From Lycorma delicatula (Eukaryota; Arthropoda; Insecta; Hemiptera; Fulgoridae), in assembly GCF_047948215.1 (NCBI RefSeq), contig NC_134455.1, forward strand, positions 299,202,647 to 299,266,646: a stretch of DNA of 64,000 bases, read 5' to 3'. Positions 45,361 through 57,525 of the stretch are shown here, piece by piece; within the stretch, counting starts at the first letter, position 1, and every line of letters starts with the position of its first letter. The notes beneath the pieces were generated by a model. That model did no database searches. It saw nothing but the letters and a program-made list of their open reading frames with translations, and had not been told where the DNA came from. The translations under genes and the position numbers were made by a program.

Positions 45361-48300
45361 GTCTATCACTGTGAATACATCTTAGGTGTTTATAACTACG
45401 TAAACGGCTGTTAATATTTTATTTCAATTTAATCTCAACATTTATTTTTGACACCATTCCCCTTATATTATTATTTTTTTACGCATTTTTCATTACACTA
45501 TTAAATACTTAAACTTATCATAATTTTTATAAACATTTTTAACGATATTCTCTAGTACTCTCTTTACAAAAACAAAATGAATAATCAAAAGAAGTATATT
45601 TTTAAAAAAACATATAATTTGGGAATAGAGTAGAAGTGCCTCTTCGACAGTCTGCCATATTCTTACGATATTGTTAATCAGTTTAGCACTGATTAAACCT
45701 TTCATAATTAATTACCATCGAAAATTATATTTTGTACTTTATTTTATCAGTTTTTTTTTCTAAATCAATTTCCCCGATGAACTTAATTAGTTAAATTCGG
45801 TTAAAATTAAATTATTTTCAGAATTAAGAGTAATAAATTTATTGTATTATTCAGTTAATCTAGACTGAAAAGTAATTTTTGAATAGAATTTTGAAAAACA
45901 TCTGAAGGATATTTAGTTTAAATCTAAAAAATAATTAAATCGTTAATTATCAAGGCATTTTTATTCACAGTATTTTTACATCTCTCTCTTCAAAGGCTTG
46001 CGTAATCTCGGCAAGCCTTCTTGCACATCAATCTTATTGAACTTGATTGATCGAATCGATTATATAATGTTATAAATTTTACTAGGATATTATTATTATT
46101 ATTATTCTAGGATAATTGTAGTAGACTCATTCAAAGACGTAACGTTTTTAAAGACTGACCATTCGAATGATTTTCAATGCTACGTTCAGTAGCTCTACTA
46201 TTCAGTAGATTGAAATGAGGTATCAGACGTTTTTAATTTCCGTAGTCTTTAATTTCAACTTTAATATGTTATTACCAGTCTTTTTATATTTTCTTATAAG
46301 AAAAAAATATTTAAGAACAACTAGAAGAATAATTGAACTTCCTTTAAGAAAGAACATCACGTGTTCATTCTGGCAACAACGTAAGTAATAGAAACTTACC
46401 CACCATCCCATTTCTCCTTTATCTTATCGTGGAAAATTAGCGGCCGCTATTTTCAAACTTTAAATTAAAAAAAAAAAAATCGTTAAACAAATAACGATCC
46501 GTCTAAAAGTATGGACGTTTATTGAAAAATCTCGTAAAATTAAGCACTTGTTCAGTCGTAACTACATGCAAACAGAAGAAACTCCAGGAAGACGAATTAT
46601 AAGAACTCGCTTCGCTCAGCCAATCAATTACTATTTAGTTTCATTATTTTAATAATTGAAGTACAAATTGAGGTGGAAATAAAAGTTTATTATTTATTTA
46701 ATTTTGTTCTCATCACAATAAAGTAATCGACTATTTTTCTTCTTTCACTGTAAACCAGTGACAGATATATTTATTTTTACATTAAATATCTATAATAAAG
46801 CAAAGTTAATAAATGTATTATTTTAAAAACGAAAACGTTTATTGAATTACTAGTTCTATTAATAATTTTTTTATTATATTATTATTGGAGTAGATATCTA
46901 ACCTAACTGCCACAGATGTGGATATACGGTAATTTATTAATGAGAATAATACGGTGACGTAAACTGCAGAATATCATTTATTAGTTACTTAAGTTTTATA
47001 ATTCACATTTAATAAAATTATCTTCTTTTCCTTGGTCTATTAAATCTTCATTTATAAACACAATGCATTTTAAGCATGTTTACGTTTACTGACTTACATT
47101 AATTGTATTACATTTTTCATTCTTATTTTTTTTATCATTAAAATAACACTGATAAACATAAATTTTGTTTCCCAACATGCAATACATGATTTTTTTGTTT
47201 TTTTGATGTTGAAAACGAATATGAACTCAGAATCTTTCTATCACCCACCGTTTTTGGAAACTTTTTCAATTTTAATTAAAGATTTTTTTCATTTTTCAAG
47301 GAATAGTAAACACTATAAGCTATTACATTCTATTTTGTTAGCTAAGTTTTTATTGTTTTACTTTGTCAAAATAATTTGGAACTATATAAATGAACAATTC
47401 TAGGCAAAGAATTAAATCATATCATACTCACATATAACATCATATCTAATACTAAAGAGTGAGCCTTCATGGACGAGATTAATCATGTCTGTGCAGATCA
47501 AAACATGTAGCTGAGAACACAGCTGTATTGTTTGTATTAAGGTGGATTTAGAAATAAATTAATTTTGTTCAGTCTTATTGCTGTGTTAAGTTTGTTAACA
47601 CTGTAGTGTCATAATGCCTAGAAATAATTTTTTTTTAAATTTATTACTATTAATTTTTCTAAATAAGGAATAAAGGTAAGTAGATTTTAAAGTTTATCAC
47701 AGATATAGACTGTTAAAAGCTTTTTGTGGCTTTAAATATAATTTATTTTATTCAAATAGTCATAAAAATCTGATTAAGTTATTTGAAATAATATTTTAAA
47801 TAACATAGACATAGAACATAGAGTAGTCCTCATCTTGTCAAATTTGTTAATTTTTTTTTAACAAATCAATTTATTTGGATATTTCCTTTTAGTAATTTAC
47901 ATGTAAATAAAACTGAAAAATACGTGAATTCAATGAAGTGAAATTAATTCTGTAACCTACCAATGCCACAGAAACTAAATTTTAAGATTTACTCAAAGTT
48001 AGAAAAGTCAAGTATATTTCTTAACGATTTTATTATTGTTTTATAAATCTTACCTATTTTTTCAATTCATCAACAGTACTTACCATAAACAGCAAAATTT
48101 TGAAAACATATGTTTCATATTAACAATACCATTAATTATATCATGCTTAAAACAATAATTCTGAATAAATAAAAAAATCTTACAAAGAAGTCTTTGTATT
48201 CGGTTCAGTTTAATTTCTGTTCCAGGAACTGATCTGTTGATCAACTTCATTTTGATGTAGATTCTTCTTTTTTACTGTAGTTTTAGAAACTAAGCGCTAC

Positions 48301-48687
48301 ACTACTGCAGGTTTCTTTGGCGTCAGTCAACCATTTGACAGCATCTGGATAAATGGTCCTTCGAATAAACTTTGCTCTTCCTTCTTGAACGCATGGTGTC
48401 TTTTCTTCTAGTAGCAGCAGTTAGCTTCTTACAGATACTAAGTATTACAACTACTGTTATTACTACTTCATCTTGTATTATCCCTAACTTCTAATGGTAA
48501 AATCAGCAGACCTCACATTAGTTTATTAGTTATTAATTAATTAACTTATGAACGAAAAAGTAGTTTTTGATGTTCATTATTAAACACCTGTGAAATATTT
48601 ATTATCTGTTTACAACAAAGTCCTTAATAATGAAACTGTCATCATAACAGATTTAATTAATTCTTAAATAAATCCAAGCAATTTCAC

Positions 48688-48689
<2 letters not shown>
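45361..48689. other. AT-rich intergenic DNA
   Basis: About 3.3 kb without a recognisable gene. Short (ATT)n at 46,089-46,105. Frames at 45.5, 46.2 and 47.2 kb are short and unsupported. Confidence 0.45.

Positions 48690-48728
<39 letters not shown>
48690..48728. repeat. Poly-T run (about 39 nt)
   Basis: Uninterrupted T run. It could mark the 3' A-tail of a retroposed sequence on the minus strand, but no element body is recognised beside it. Confidence 0.95.
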
Positions 48729-48732
<4 letters not shown>

Positions 48733-49079
48733 AAACGTAAAACTTGCAACAAAAATGTGTCAGTATATTCTTCTTGTTAAAATAGCTTAAATAATGAAAT
48801 ATTTATGGTCTAATTATTATTTATTAGATGATTCCAATATGGGGAAAAATGATTAAGATCAATTTTTTTTTAAATTATAAATAAGAAAATTAAAAATTTA
48901 TGAAGATATTTTGTAATTAGCCAATACAGTGTCAGAAATTCTTACGTAATCTTTCTCTAAAACATTAATGATTTCTTACAAACTTCAAAAAATACTCGCA
49001 GATTACAACTTTTTTCGTTTTCTGCTTAGCCTCCGGAACCACAGTAAAGGTATTTCTTCAGAAAATGAATGAGGATGAT
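48729..49079. other. AT-rich intergenic DNA
   Basis: Nothing recognised. Confidence 0.4.
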
Positions 49080-49225
49080 ATGTATGAATGTAACTGAATT
49101 GTAGTCTTTTACAGTCTCAGGTTGAACACTCCTGAGACGTGAGGTTAATTGAAACCCATCCACCAAAGAACATCGGTATCCACGATCTAATATTCAAAAC
49201 CATATAAAAGTAACTGCCTTGACTA
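49080..49225 (-). repeat. SINE-like element fragment, second copy
   Basis: Matches 38,010-38,155 in the same orientation: CTCCTGAGACGTG, CACCAAAGAACATCGGT versus the CAATGAACACCGA segment, CACGATCT versus CACGGTCT, and AAAGTAACT versus AAATAACT. The tRNA-like head is poorly preserved. Confidence 0.5.
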
Positions 49226-50620
49226 GCCCGTTTAGACACTCACTGTGTTCATTATACTCATGGTTGTGAGAATATTAATGATAAATAACAGAGCCGGAAA
49301 AACTCTCTTTCCACAAACGTTTCCCTTGTTTTTGATGTAGACGCTCTGATACACTCCTAATATAGTCACATCCTATATATAGTCACTCCTATTGTAAAAA
49401 CACATATCTTTTGTTTCTTTCACTTCCGATCATGGCAATACAAACACGTTTATGTCATGGCCCCAATATGTCCATGATCGATGTACTAACATGTACATCA
49501 TACCTTAAGCCACTACTATCCACATGTGACCGTGAAAATTCTACAATGACTTCAGTATGACCTCTTGAGGTCATACTTTAACTTACGTTAACTCGAGTCT
49601 GGGCGTAGTGCTCTCGGTCAGCAGCTAACTGAGATCACGTACTTCAGCAATTTCAGAGGACCGAGACAGTCTCATTCTTTTAACAGACTTAGAATAATAA
49701 GAAAGGTTACTTCTCTTTCTTAAAGGCATATTTTATTTTAACTTTTGACAATCACTATCGACAGCCAAAATAAAAATCGAAATCCATAAAAGTTTACTAA
49801 TTATGCTATTTTAAATCAATTAAAATAATAATTTATAAAATATTTAAAAGTATTTAGAGTTGAACTCAGATCTTTTTCTTTATCATGATAACAGAAATAT
49901 AACAATGAAGTAAAAGGGTTAATTTTTTAGAAAATTCTTTAATATCTTAACTCCTTAGTAATATCGTGATATCAGTGGTATCGTGAGTTAGTGGAACCAT
50001 AGGAAAACAGACAGAAATGATTATGGAGATGGCTGACCTTCTTCAAAACGCAATCACTTTTTAGTTTCCTTTACTAAAAAGTAGAGAGAGCAGCATAATG
50101 TTATCAGTGCTTCTCAAACAGTGTTCAAATATAAAGAAAAAAATTTGTTTCTTTTATTAAAAATAAGTCAATAAGTTGAAGTAATTGAGTTGTCTAGTAA
50201 TAGAATAAAATCAAATGGTAAAGTAGATAGTAGTGGGGTTCTTCATCATAATAGTCTCAACTAACCTTGCAATCCAGTATCAAATCAAATTTGGTGTCAT
50301 ACAGCTATACTTAGAATTACGTTTGAAGAAATCTCTAAAAAAAATACGTTTTTTTTATAAAAAGTTTTACTCCCATAAATACAACAGTTCTTACGTTTTG
50401 TTAGTACAAACAAACAAGTAAACGTATGTGCAGATCGAATCGATGAACGCCCAACTTTAAGTAAGTTTAGAAACATTATTTACTATTTTTACCAAGAACA
50501 CAGCTATATTTTGTCAATGGTTGTAGTGTTATAATTTATTAACAATAATCTAAAATATAAATATTCTACCTTACTACCAAGAACTGATTAAATATAAATC
50601 TAATGGTTATTTCATACTAT
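49226..50620. other. Intergenic DNA
   Basis: 49.3-49.7 kb is somewhat GC-richer and unassigned; it contains the 24-bp palindrome at 49,554-49,577 (AGTATGACCTC-TT-GAGGTCATACT). Confidence 0.4.
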
Positions 50621-51250
50621 TTTACTTCCTTGTACGAAATAAAGGAAGTATTGTAATACCGAAAAATTTATTTAAATCTAAAAAAGTTTTTAGATTTTTC
50701 AGCGTGACGTCTGTACGTACGTATTTATTTCGTATAACTCAAAAATAGCCGTAGAATGTCGAAATTTTGAATTTAAGATTGTTATAACATCTAGTTGTGC
50801 ATCTCCCCTTTTGACTGCATTCGACTGGGCCAAAAATATGTATACAGTCTGACCTCTAAATAAAGCGGGGTTTCAATTTTGAAAAATTTGGGTATTGGGA
50901 TTTTTGTTAACTGCAGTAATAAGCCCTTGTTGAGAGCTTTTTAAGGATGTATGATAAGTGTAACTTCATAGTGGTACTTTCATAGGTTCCAGAGTTATAG
51001 CCAAATAAAATTTCAATTAAAGAAATATTTGAATCTTACAAGGAAACGTACGATTCGAGTCCGACTTCATATACATACATTTTTTTCACTTTTTTTTTTA
51101 TTTAAATATATTGATTTATTAATAATTATTAATGATAAATAACTGATTGTAAAAAAAGTTTTAACAATAAATAATAATTCAATAATAACAATACAAAAAA
51201 AAGTGAAAAAATCAGAAGTTATTAGTGAAATAAAATTGTATGTACTTTCT
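50621..51250 (+). repeat. Family A interspersed repeat, copy 5
   Basis: Begins TTTTACTTCCTTGTACGAAA and runs through the CGTACGTATTTATTTCGTATAA, TAGCCGTAGAATGTCGAAATT, CATCTAGTTGTGCATC, TTAACTGCAGTAATAAGCCC and AGAGTTATAGCCAAATAAAA blocks. The second block (the CATCCCTGAATCC segment) is deleted. A terminal piece of the family (ATTAAATAGGCATACAAGTAAGTCATGTAGT) lies separately at about 52,875-52,910. Confidence 0.75.
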
Positions 51251-51324
51251 TTTTTAATTCAAACATGTTTACAATCGGAGGTAGATATTTATTAATAAAT
51301 CAATAACGTTAAAAAAGGTATATG

Positions 51325-51410
51325 TATATGAAGGATTCGAACTGATGTGTGCAAGATTACGGATCCGTCACCTTTTCACTTACACCACTTATCTAATTGA
51401 GTGACGTGAA
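51325..51410 (-). repeat. tRNA-like (SINE head or tRNA pseudogene)
   Basis: The minus strand has an A-box-like TAGATAAGTGGTGTAAG and, about 45 nt later, a B-box-like AGTTCGAATCC. The intervening arms do not fold into a convincing tRNA by eye, so I call it a tRNA-like repeat rather than a gene. Confidence 0.45.
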
Positions 51411-52397
51411 TTTAAATTAATATATAAACTAATATAAAATGCTAAGGAAATTTTTAGGGCCATTTTTCTTGAAGATAATTGAATATTGGGTGTTAATATT
51501 TTGTGCTGAAGACACGTAAACAGTGTACTATTCTCACCCGCAATATGGTTCAAATCAGGTCTCGAAACCCGTGCCTTCCCCGTGTTAGCTACCGTAATAT
51601 GGATCTTAGTTTCTTTTCCTACATTCTTAGATTTCCAACGAAACAAAAAAATGTATAACGCTTAAAGAGAAAATTTCTCAGTAATGAAAACAGGTGATAG
51701 ATCATGTCTATTTCGTTCATTATCGTTATGTTTATTTGTGATACAAGAATTACATAAATACATTAGAATGTTATATTGTTAGATTTTTTACAAAAATTGG
51801 TTATATTTTGAACATACTAATAGAATGACCTTTTTGTTCGAATATAATGCGCAATAGTACGAATAAGGCGTTCGAATGCGTAATAGTACGAACATTAAAA
51901 CTTGGGGAAATGAAGCGCATACAAAAGAGATTACAATTACAGCTTTAAAAGATACTTATATTTATGAAGAAATAAAAAGTGACGATATGAATAAAAGAAA
52001 ACCTTTAAGATAGCTGTGATTCAACCCTATTGAATAAAATAATTTCTTGTTTACAAAAAATACTTTCAACAATGAAAATATTCAGTGTCTTTAAAGCCTA
52101 TATCCGTACTACTCGTATATACTGATGGTGGAGACAATCATTGCTCATTATTCTGCAATTTTACCTAAAATTTTGAATGTCACATTCTTATGAAACCAAA
52201 GTATAGATGAGATGTGAGACCTACTGAAAATTCTGAAACTGTGGTAATAAGTGTTATAAATTCAAAATAAATATTTAAAGACAAAAACCTACAACGTTAT
52301 ACTCCTTTTAAACTCAGTAGAAACATGTTAGAAAAGTAAACTAAAGATTTAGTAATTTTTTCCAGTTTTGTTTTACTTTCAGTGAATTTAATGAAAA

Positions 52398-52429
<32 letters not shown>

Positions 52430-54479
52430 AATGATGATGAAATTTGATATGCGTGAGTAGGTAACACTCACTTGGTTATCTATTTATTTTGTATAAAGAT
52501 ATGATTTTTTATTTATTTATGCGTTTCTTTCAGTCTACTTTATAATAAATACGCTATAAAATTTAGTAACCTTCGCCTGTTTCGTTTTTGTTTTCATTTT
52601 GTTGATGGTTACATCATAATAATTAAAAAAAAACATAGTATTAGATAAATATAAGACTTACATTTATTTAAAGAGTAATAAAGAAACTTTTACTTTGCCC
52701 TAATATTTAGGTAAGATTGTTGAATTAATAATTGTATAAACATTTGACGTTAATAAAAACTAATATCTCAGCAAATGTGTAACTGTCCACTTTATTTAAG
52801 AATTGGAGGATCGTATCTCACTTTCCAATAAAGTACTTGTAAGTTTAAATGAAGTGCAGCAAAAAATGTGTATATGTAATTAAATAGGCATACAAGTAAG
52901 TCATGTAGTGTCCACATCAGTTCTTTCTAGTTAAAATAACACTTCGTACAGCATAATGATAAATTGTTAGCTCCCTCTTTTACATATTTTCTTCCGCTTA
53001 AGAAAATATTTTGTACCTTCAAATTAAAAGAAAATTTGTACAGTTTAATGAATATTAAATTCGATTGGTGTACGGCATGATTATATAATCATGCCGGGTT
53101 TTTACCTAAAATTTGAATCCATTCTTTTGAAACCAAAATACAGATGAGATGTGAGACCTACTGAAAATTCTCAAACTTATAACTTAATTGTAACTTTAAC
53201 TTAATTGTAAACTTTAACTTTATATTCGGCTTTACACATTTTCTTGGAGCAATTTTAACGGAAAACTACAAAATTGTTTTTTAGATTACTGGAGTTTTTA
53301 GGAATTGAAAATTTTAAGCTTCCTTTGTAAGTGGTTGAAAAGAAAGAAAGTATAACTTAAATCGCATACGAAAAATTTTAATTAAAGGTTACTCTAACTA
53401 TTTTTACTGTAAATAACATTAACGATTTCCAATGATGCACCTAAACTGAAAAGCAAATCATGTTTAGGTTCAAAAGAAGTTTACACTCCTTTTTGTTTTT
53501 TTATGGTATGTGAGGAATGATTGACAATTAGTATACCTCTTATTACCTTAGGGGATCATCCTTACCAGGTTTCAAATTTTCAGCTCTTCTTTTTTCAGCA
53601 GTTTTCATTTCCTTTTTTTAATTTAGCCCATTACAGATTGTTAATCAAAATAACTTTTTATTTCATTTTCTAAAATGCTCTTAGGAGTAGCAATGTTATG
53701 GTAAGATTTTCACAAAAACGGGGAATAATTATGAGTCAATTAACGCTTATCCATTTATACAGATGTATACAATTTAATCGATTAACAATTGTGTTTTAGT
53801 GATTAAATTCTTACGTTATTATTTTATTTCTCTTTGTTCTACTCTAAAACAGGAAAATGAGTGAAGTTTTTGGTTTTCCTGTTATTTATGTACAGTCATC
53901 TGAAAACTGATGATCCTTGACCAAACTAAGTAAATAGATAAGAATAGTGAGAATTGTATCATGAACCAAAAAGGATATTTAATAGAAGTTTAATTTCATC
54001 AACCAAAAATAATAATAAAGTTTAGACCAATTTCACTTTAGCAGTTGACCTTTTCCTATATAAGAAATATCTTATGTGCAAAAATTGTCAAAGTTATTAT
54101 GACTACTTACTTAAATAAATTGATTAATATATCTTACTATACCACAAATTAAAGTAATTACGTATTAAAAAATTACTCACCTATTTAGTGATAGTATATT
54201 ATTTCCTTTATTCTTTTCAAATTAAGAACCAAATAAACATAAACAGTGAGGCTGTTTGACCCACTGTTTCATATTTATTCATAATTATGACTAACATATG
54301 TTGAAGCTCCTAATTTTTAAAAATGTTACATGCCATAACTGTAATTCTTGGAAGCAATTTAAACGAGAAAAAATCATTCCGGATAAACAGCATAGCCATA
54401 TTTAAGAATAACAAGCATTTGTCGGAACTCATTGAAGACATTGAGAAATGAAATGGTTTCTAGTTTTATCCTTTTCTGA
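51411..54479. other. AT-rich intergenic DNA with a small repeated segment
   Basis: A segment of about 90 bp occurs twice in direct orientation (52,152-52,245 and 53,100-53,190), both with AGATGAGATGTGAGACCTAC followed by TGAAAATTCT. The second copy is preceded by a perfect 22-bp palindrome (53,074-53,095). Imperfect tandem repeat at 51,838-51,893. No gene recognised. Confidence 0.45.
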
Positions 54480-55135
54480 ACTAATTATACTAGAATGGAA
54501 ATGTTAGCTGAGGGGGACTGATGCTCTTTTGGATATGCAGATAGAATAGCAACCCGGGTGGCTAGGGGCCCGCCTGGGAGCTTACTTCGCCAAGATAGAA
54601 GTTTTGGCATGAAGCGCTGGTTAGCTGAGATATTCTCTGTTAGGATGATAATGGATGCGTGGAAAACTCTGTGATCGAGTTCTGGTGTCGTAGAGTGTAG
54701 GCAGTGATCTCGCTCCCGAAAGCGGACCAGTGTAAAGAGAGATAAGGTATGTTTTCATTAGAGACTTATTCAATTTGTGAATCTGTTTTTGATTTTTAAA
54801 TAAACCAAGAAGACTGAGTAAATTGAATTGTAGGACAAAATTGTCGTTGTTGCGAACAACACTTGTTTTGTTGGTGTGAGGATAGTATTTATGGTGTTTA
54901 AAGACTCAATTAACTAATGATCTGAGTGCATAGTCCAAGTTAGATAAACGAAGAGTTTTTGTGTAAAACTTTCAGTCTTGGAGAATGGCGCGGGGATCAC
55001 GCTTCCGCGAATCAGTTAATTTGATAGTTGGGAGTTGTAAGTTATAGTAGGTAGACGTGGTTGGAATAACCTTACTAAGATGCTAGTAGGTTGTGTAAAT
55101 ACACTGATAGAAATGTCTGCCAAGACCAGCGGCAT
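54480..55135 (+). repeat. Family D repeat, copy 2 (GC-richer region)
   Basis: The part at 54,840-55,130 matches, in reverse, 27,336-27,500: a TCGTTGTTG...AACACTTGT...TTGGTGTGAGGATAGTATT segment and GCGCGGGGATCACGCTTCCGCGAA. The upstream part (54,480-54,760) is GC-richer, with CAACCCGGGTGGCTAGGGGC, and ends in AAGGTATGT, which also looks like a splice donor. It could be a repeat throughout, or a 5' exon that overlaps one. Confidence 0.5.
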
Positions 55136-55158
55136 CCTAACAGAAGCGGAATTCATAC

Positions 55159-55373
55159 CTGTGTTGTGTTATCAAACGTAGACTGTCTAAAAGACGATCT
55201 CCAGTAACGCCCATCAGGGATAAGAACGGTGGGGAGGTGTGGCAATCGGGATCGTCAAAAGGTGGGTTTCTTTCCCTACGAGGATCACTATGAACTAAAT
55301 ATAATACAGCATAACAGCACATCAAGGCTACAGAAATGCATGTGATACTCAGCCCTACATATGACATCTTCAT
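55159..55373 (-). CDS. Candidate coding exon: N-terminal membrane anchor (host gene?)
   Basis: A minus-strand frame starts MKMSYVGLSITCISVALMCC and continues YAVLYLVHSDPRRERNPPFD. Residues about 5-28 are hydrophobic with a short, weakly basic N-terminus: a signal peptide or type II membrane anchor. The following part (DDPDCHTSPP, TGDRLLDSLRLITQHR) is polar and not low-complexity. At 55,158/55,159 the sequence reads CAACACAG|GTATGA, a strong splice donor, so the exon would end there; the frame otherwise runs on to a stop at 55,137. No downstream exon was found on the minus strand in this window, and I recognise no family. It may be a real first exon, a decayed gene piece or chance. Confidence 0.3.
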
Positions 55374-55664
55374 TCTGTTCCTTCAATCAGTTTTAAATGA
55401 AAATCACTATTTTCAGAGAATCAATTGTTTTCCACAAATGCTTTACAATTATGATGAGTAACTGAAAGTTATGACAAATAGAGATCTGCAGATTAGTCAC
55501 AATTAAGACGAGACATACTCTTAGATAAAGTTACAAAATAGAGTGTCACCTTTGTAGGAATTAAAGTATTTAAACTCTGACTCCATATATTAAGAAAAAG
55601 TAGAGCCTTATAGGAAACATTTTTGCGAAAATAAGATTAAATAAAACACATATGAAACGCATAT
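55374..55664. other. Intergenic DNA upstream of the candidate exon
   Basis: AT-rich; no promoter element that I can defend. Confidence 0.35.
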
Positions 55665-56000
55665 TAACCGACTTCGAAAAGGAGGAGATTATCCATTCGA
55701 CTACATTTTTTTTATGTTACGCAATATCTCGTATATTAGTAAACCGATTTTGATATTTTTTTTTTTTTTTATCGAACGAGTATACTTTTGGAATGGTTCC
55801 ATATAAATTTTAATCAAATCCGAAGATAATCTTAGAAAAAATAATAAAAAACCGAAAGGCTCGACACTCTTAGCCGCTGACCGCTCGTACCGTGTTACTT
55901 TATACTCCGTATGACTAGGATATTAATAGCAGTATATTGTCATAGATTGGTCTCTGTTGAAATATTCATGGCATTTCTTTCTCTATTTTTCTTCCTTAAA
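55665..56000 (+). repeat. Interspersed repeat (CCGACTTCGAAAAGGAGGAG type)
   Basis: Begins ACCGACTTCGAAAAGGAGGA, continues with CAATATCTCGTATATTAGTA, AACCGATTTTGATAT, a T-run and ATCGAACGAGTATACTTTTG. I recognise this style from dispersed repeats in other insects but cannot name the family. Its end near 55,948-55,990 recurs at 56,784-56,827, on the far side of the helicase remnant. Confidence 0.45.
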
Positions 56001-56359
56001 TAATCATTCCTATATTTTGGCTAGTTTCTCTTTAAACTCCATATAAATATTAAATCTAAATTTAATATTCAAATAGAATGATTAAAAAGGTGTATTATCC
56101 CTTATTGCAAAATTTTAATATAAATACTTATATTTATATTAGAGAATAAATTCTCGTTTTCAATATTAAATAAGTAGTCTTGCAAGCTCCCAACCGATAT
56201 CACTCTCAATGAAGCGAGTTAAATGTTATAATTTTGGAATAAATAATATCTTATAGTTATTATAAACTTTTTTTTTTTAGCCGGGTTATGGCAAACCTTG
56301 TCCAAACGTCTACTTACAGTAATGAAACCTTCAAATTGGATTGATTACGAAACCTCATT

Positions 56360-56735
56360 ATTCTCTTAGAGCTTTCTCACCGTGTGGTCTATATAATAAC
56401 TTATTTGAGTCCAAATCCGACAAAGCAATGTCCTTAAAATTGTAAAACGACTAAATTTTAAATCTGCCCATTGTCAAAATTTTTCTTGCCGAGGTCTATC
56501 ATTGCCCTGTCAAGAGTTATACCCAGCAGTTTGTGAACAGTTACAGCCCAGCTTAATGCTAGAGGTAGCAATCTGCGCTTGACATCTCCGTATCCATTTG
56601 CTGGAATGTTGTAGAAACTTATGGAATGAGTACGTAACCATCAACATCTTTCATTCTAAGACCAATAATCTCGTAATCAAATTTTATGAGTACAGCTTCC
56701 GGTAACTCTCCTTCCTCGTAAATCAAGCCGAGGCA
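56360..56735 (-). pseudogene. PIF1-like helicase C-terminal remnant (transposon-borne)
   Basis: The minus strand at 56,461-56,595 reads [20 protein letters not shown], then [18 protein letters not shown] and NFDNGQI, the C-terminal helicase motifs of PIF1-like proteins ('R...PL.L.WA.TIHK.QG.TLD...IDLG...F..GQ.YVALSR'); the usual Gln of HK.QG is Leu. A shifted frame at 56,365-56,425 gives ALSDLDSNKLLYRPHGEKAL, the expected continuation, so the ALSR motif VI was lost at the frameshift. Upstream, GELPEAVLIKFD and LRMKDVDGY fit the preceding domain. PIF1-like genes in insect repeats are often Helitron-type passengers; that link is inferred, as no Rep domain or Helitron end was seen. Confidence 0.7.
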
Positions 56736-56849
56736 GTGAGAACATTGCTTTTGAGTTTCGTTTGACAAACGACTGTGTATTGACGTTTGTCTCCGCGGAA
56801 ATATTCATAGCCGTTTCTTTCTCTTTATATATACATATATTTATTTATA

Positions 56850-57525
56850 GGTAGAGACCACTAAAAATTTTGAAATAAAATAATTTTATAAAAAATAAAA
56901 ACCGATCTCAGATAATAATAGTACTAAAAAGTTACAAATAATTATATTTTTATTAACTGAAACTAAAGTATATACAACAAATAACTATTTTTGGGTTTCT
57001 GGAGCCAGCCAACAAATATTAAAAAAAAATAAAAAAAAAATTGATCTGTATAATACAAATCCTACTTCAAACAATACAAAATTGGTAATAGAAGTTTTAC
57101 TACAATAAAATGAGTTCTAAAAAAATATATTACAACAATAAAATGCGACGACAAAAATATGATATAAGAATACTTTACAGATATTTAGGTACAAATACTA
57201 TCACCAAGTACATACGTCTTAGCAAACTGAAATGAGGTATGATGAAACATTCTCTCTTACATGCTCTTGAGATCTTATTTTACATGTGGGAATCCCATTT
57301 AGCCGCCTAACGGTCGGTCGGTTGGAGTACTAACTTTATGCAACTTTATGTTTAATTTGTACTGGCTGGCACCCTTTAAAAATAGTTATTTGTTGTAGAT
57401 ACTTTTACTTTAGTTAATAAATAAAAATATATTCATTTGTAAGTTTTAGTACTATTATTTGTTGAAATTGGTTTTTATTTTTATTTTTTTATAGATTATT
57501 TTATATTGTTAGAGAAGGTAATCTA
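56850..57525. mobile_element. Fold-back element with ~155-bp inverted arms
   Basis: Left arm (about 56,855-57,008) and right arm (about 57,365-57,522) are reverse complements: ACAACAAATAACTATTTTT / AAAAATAGTTATTTGTTGT is exact over 19 bases, then AATAATAGTACTAAAA / TTTTAGTACTATTATT, and AATAAAAACC / GGTTTTTATT. The interior (about 350 bp) has no frame. Probably a MITE or other non-autonomous DNA transposon; target duplications were not identified. Confidence 0.8.

Noticed and set aside
51325..51410. Functional tRNA gene
   Set aside because: A- and B-box-like sequences are present, but acceptor and anticodon stems do not pair convincingly; more likely a SINE head.
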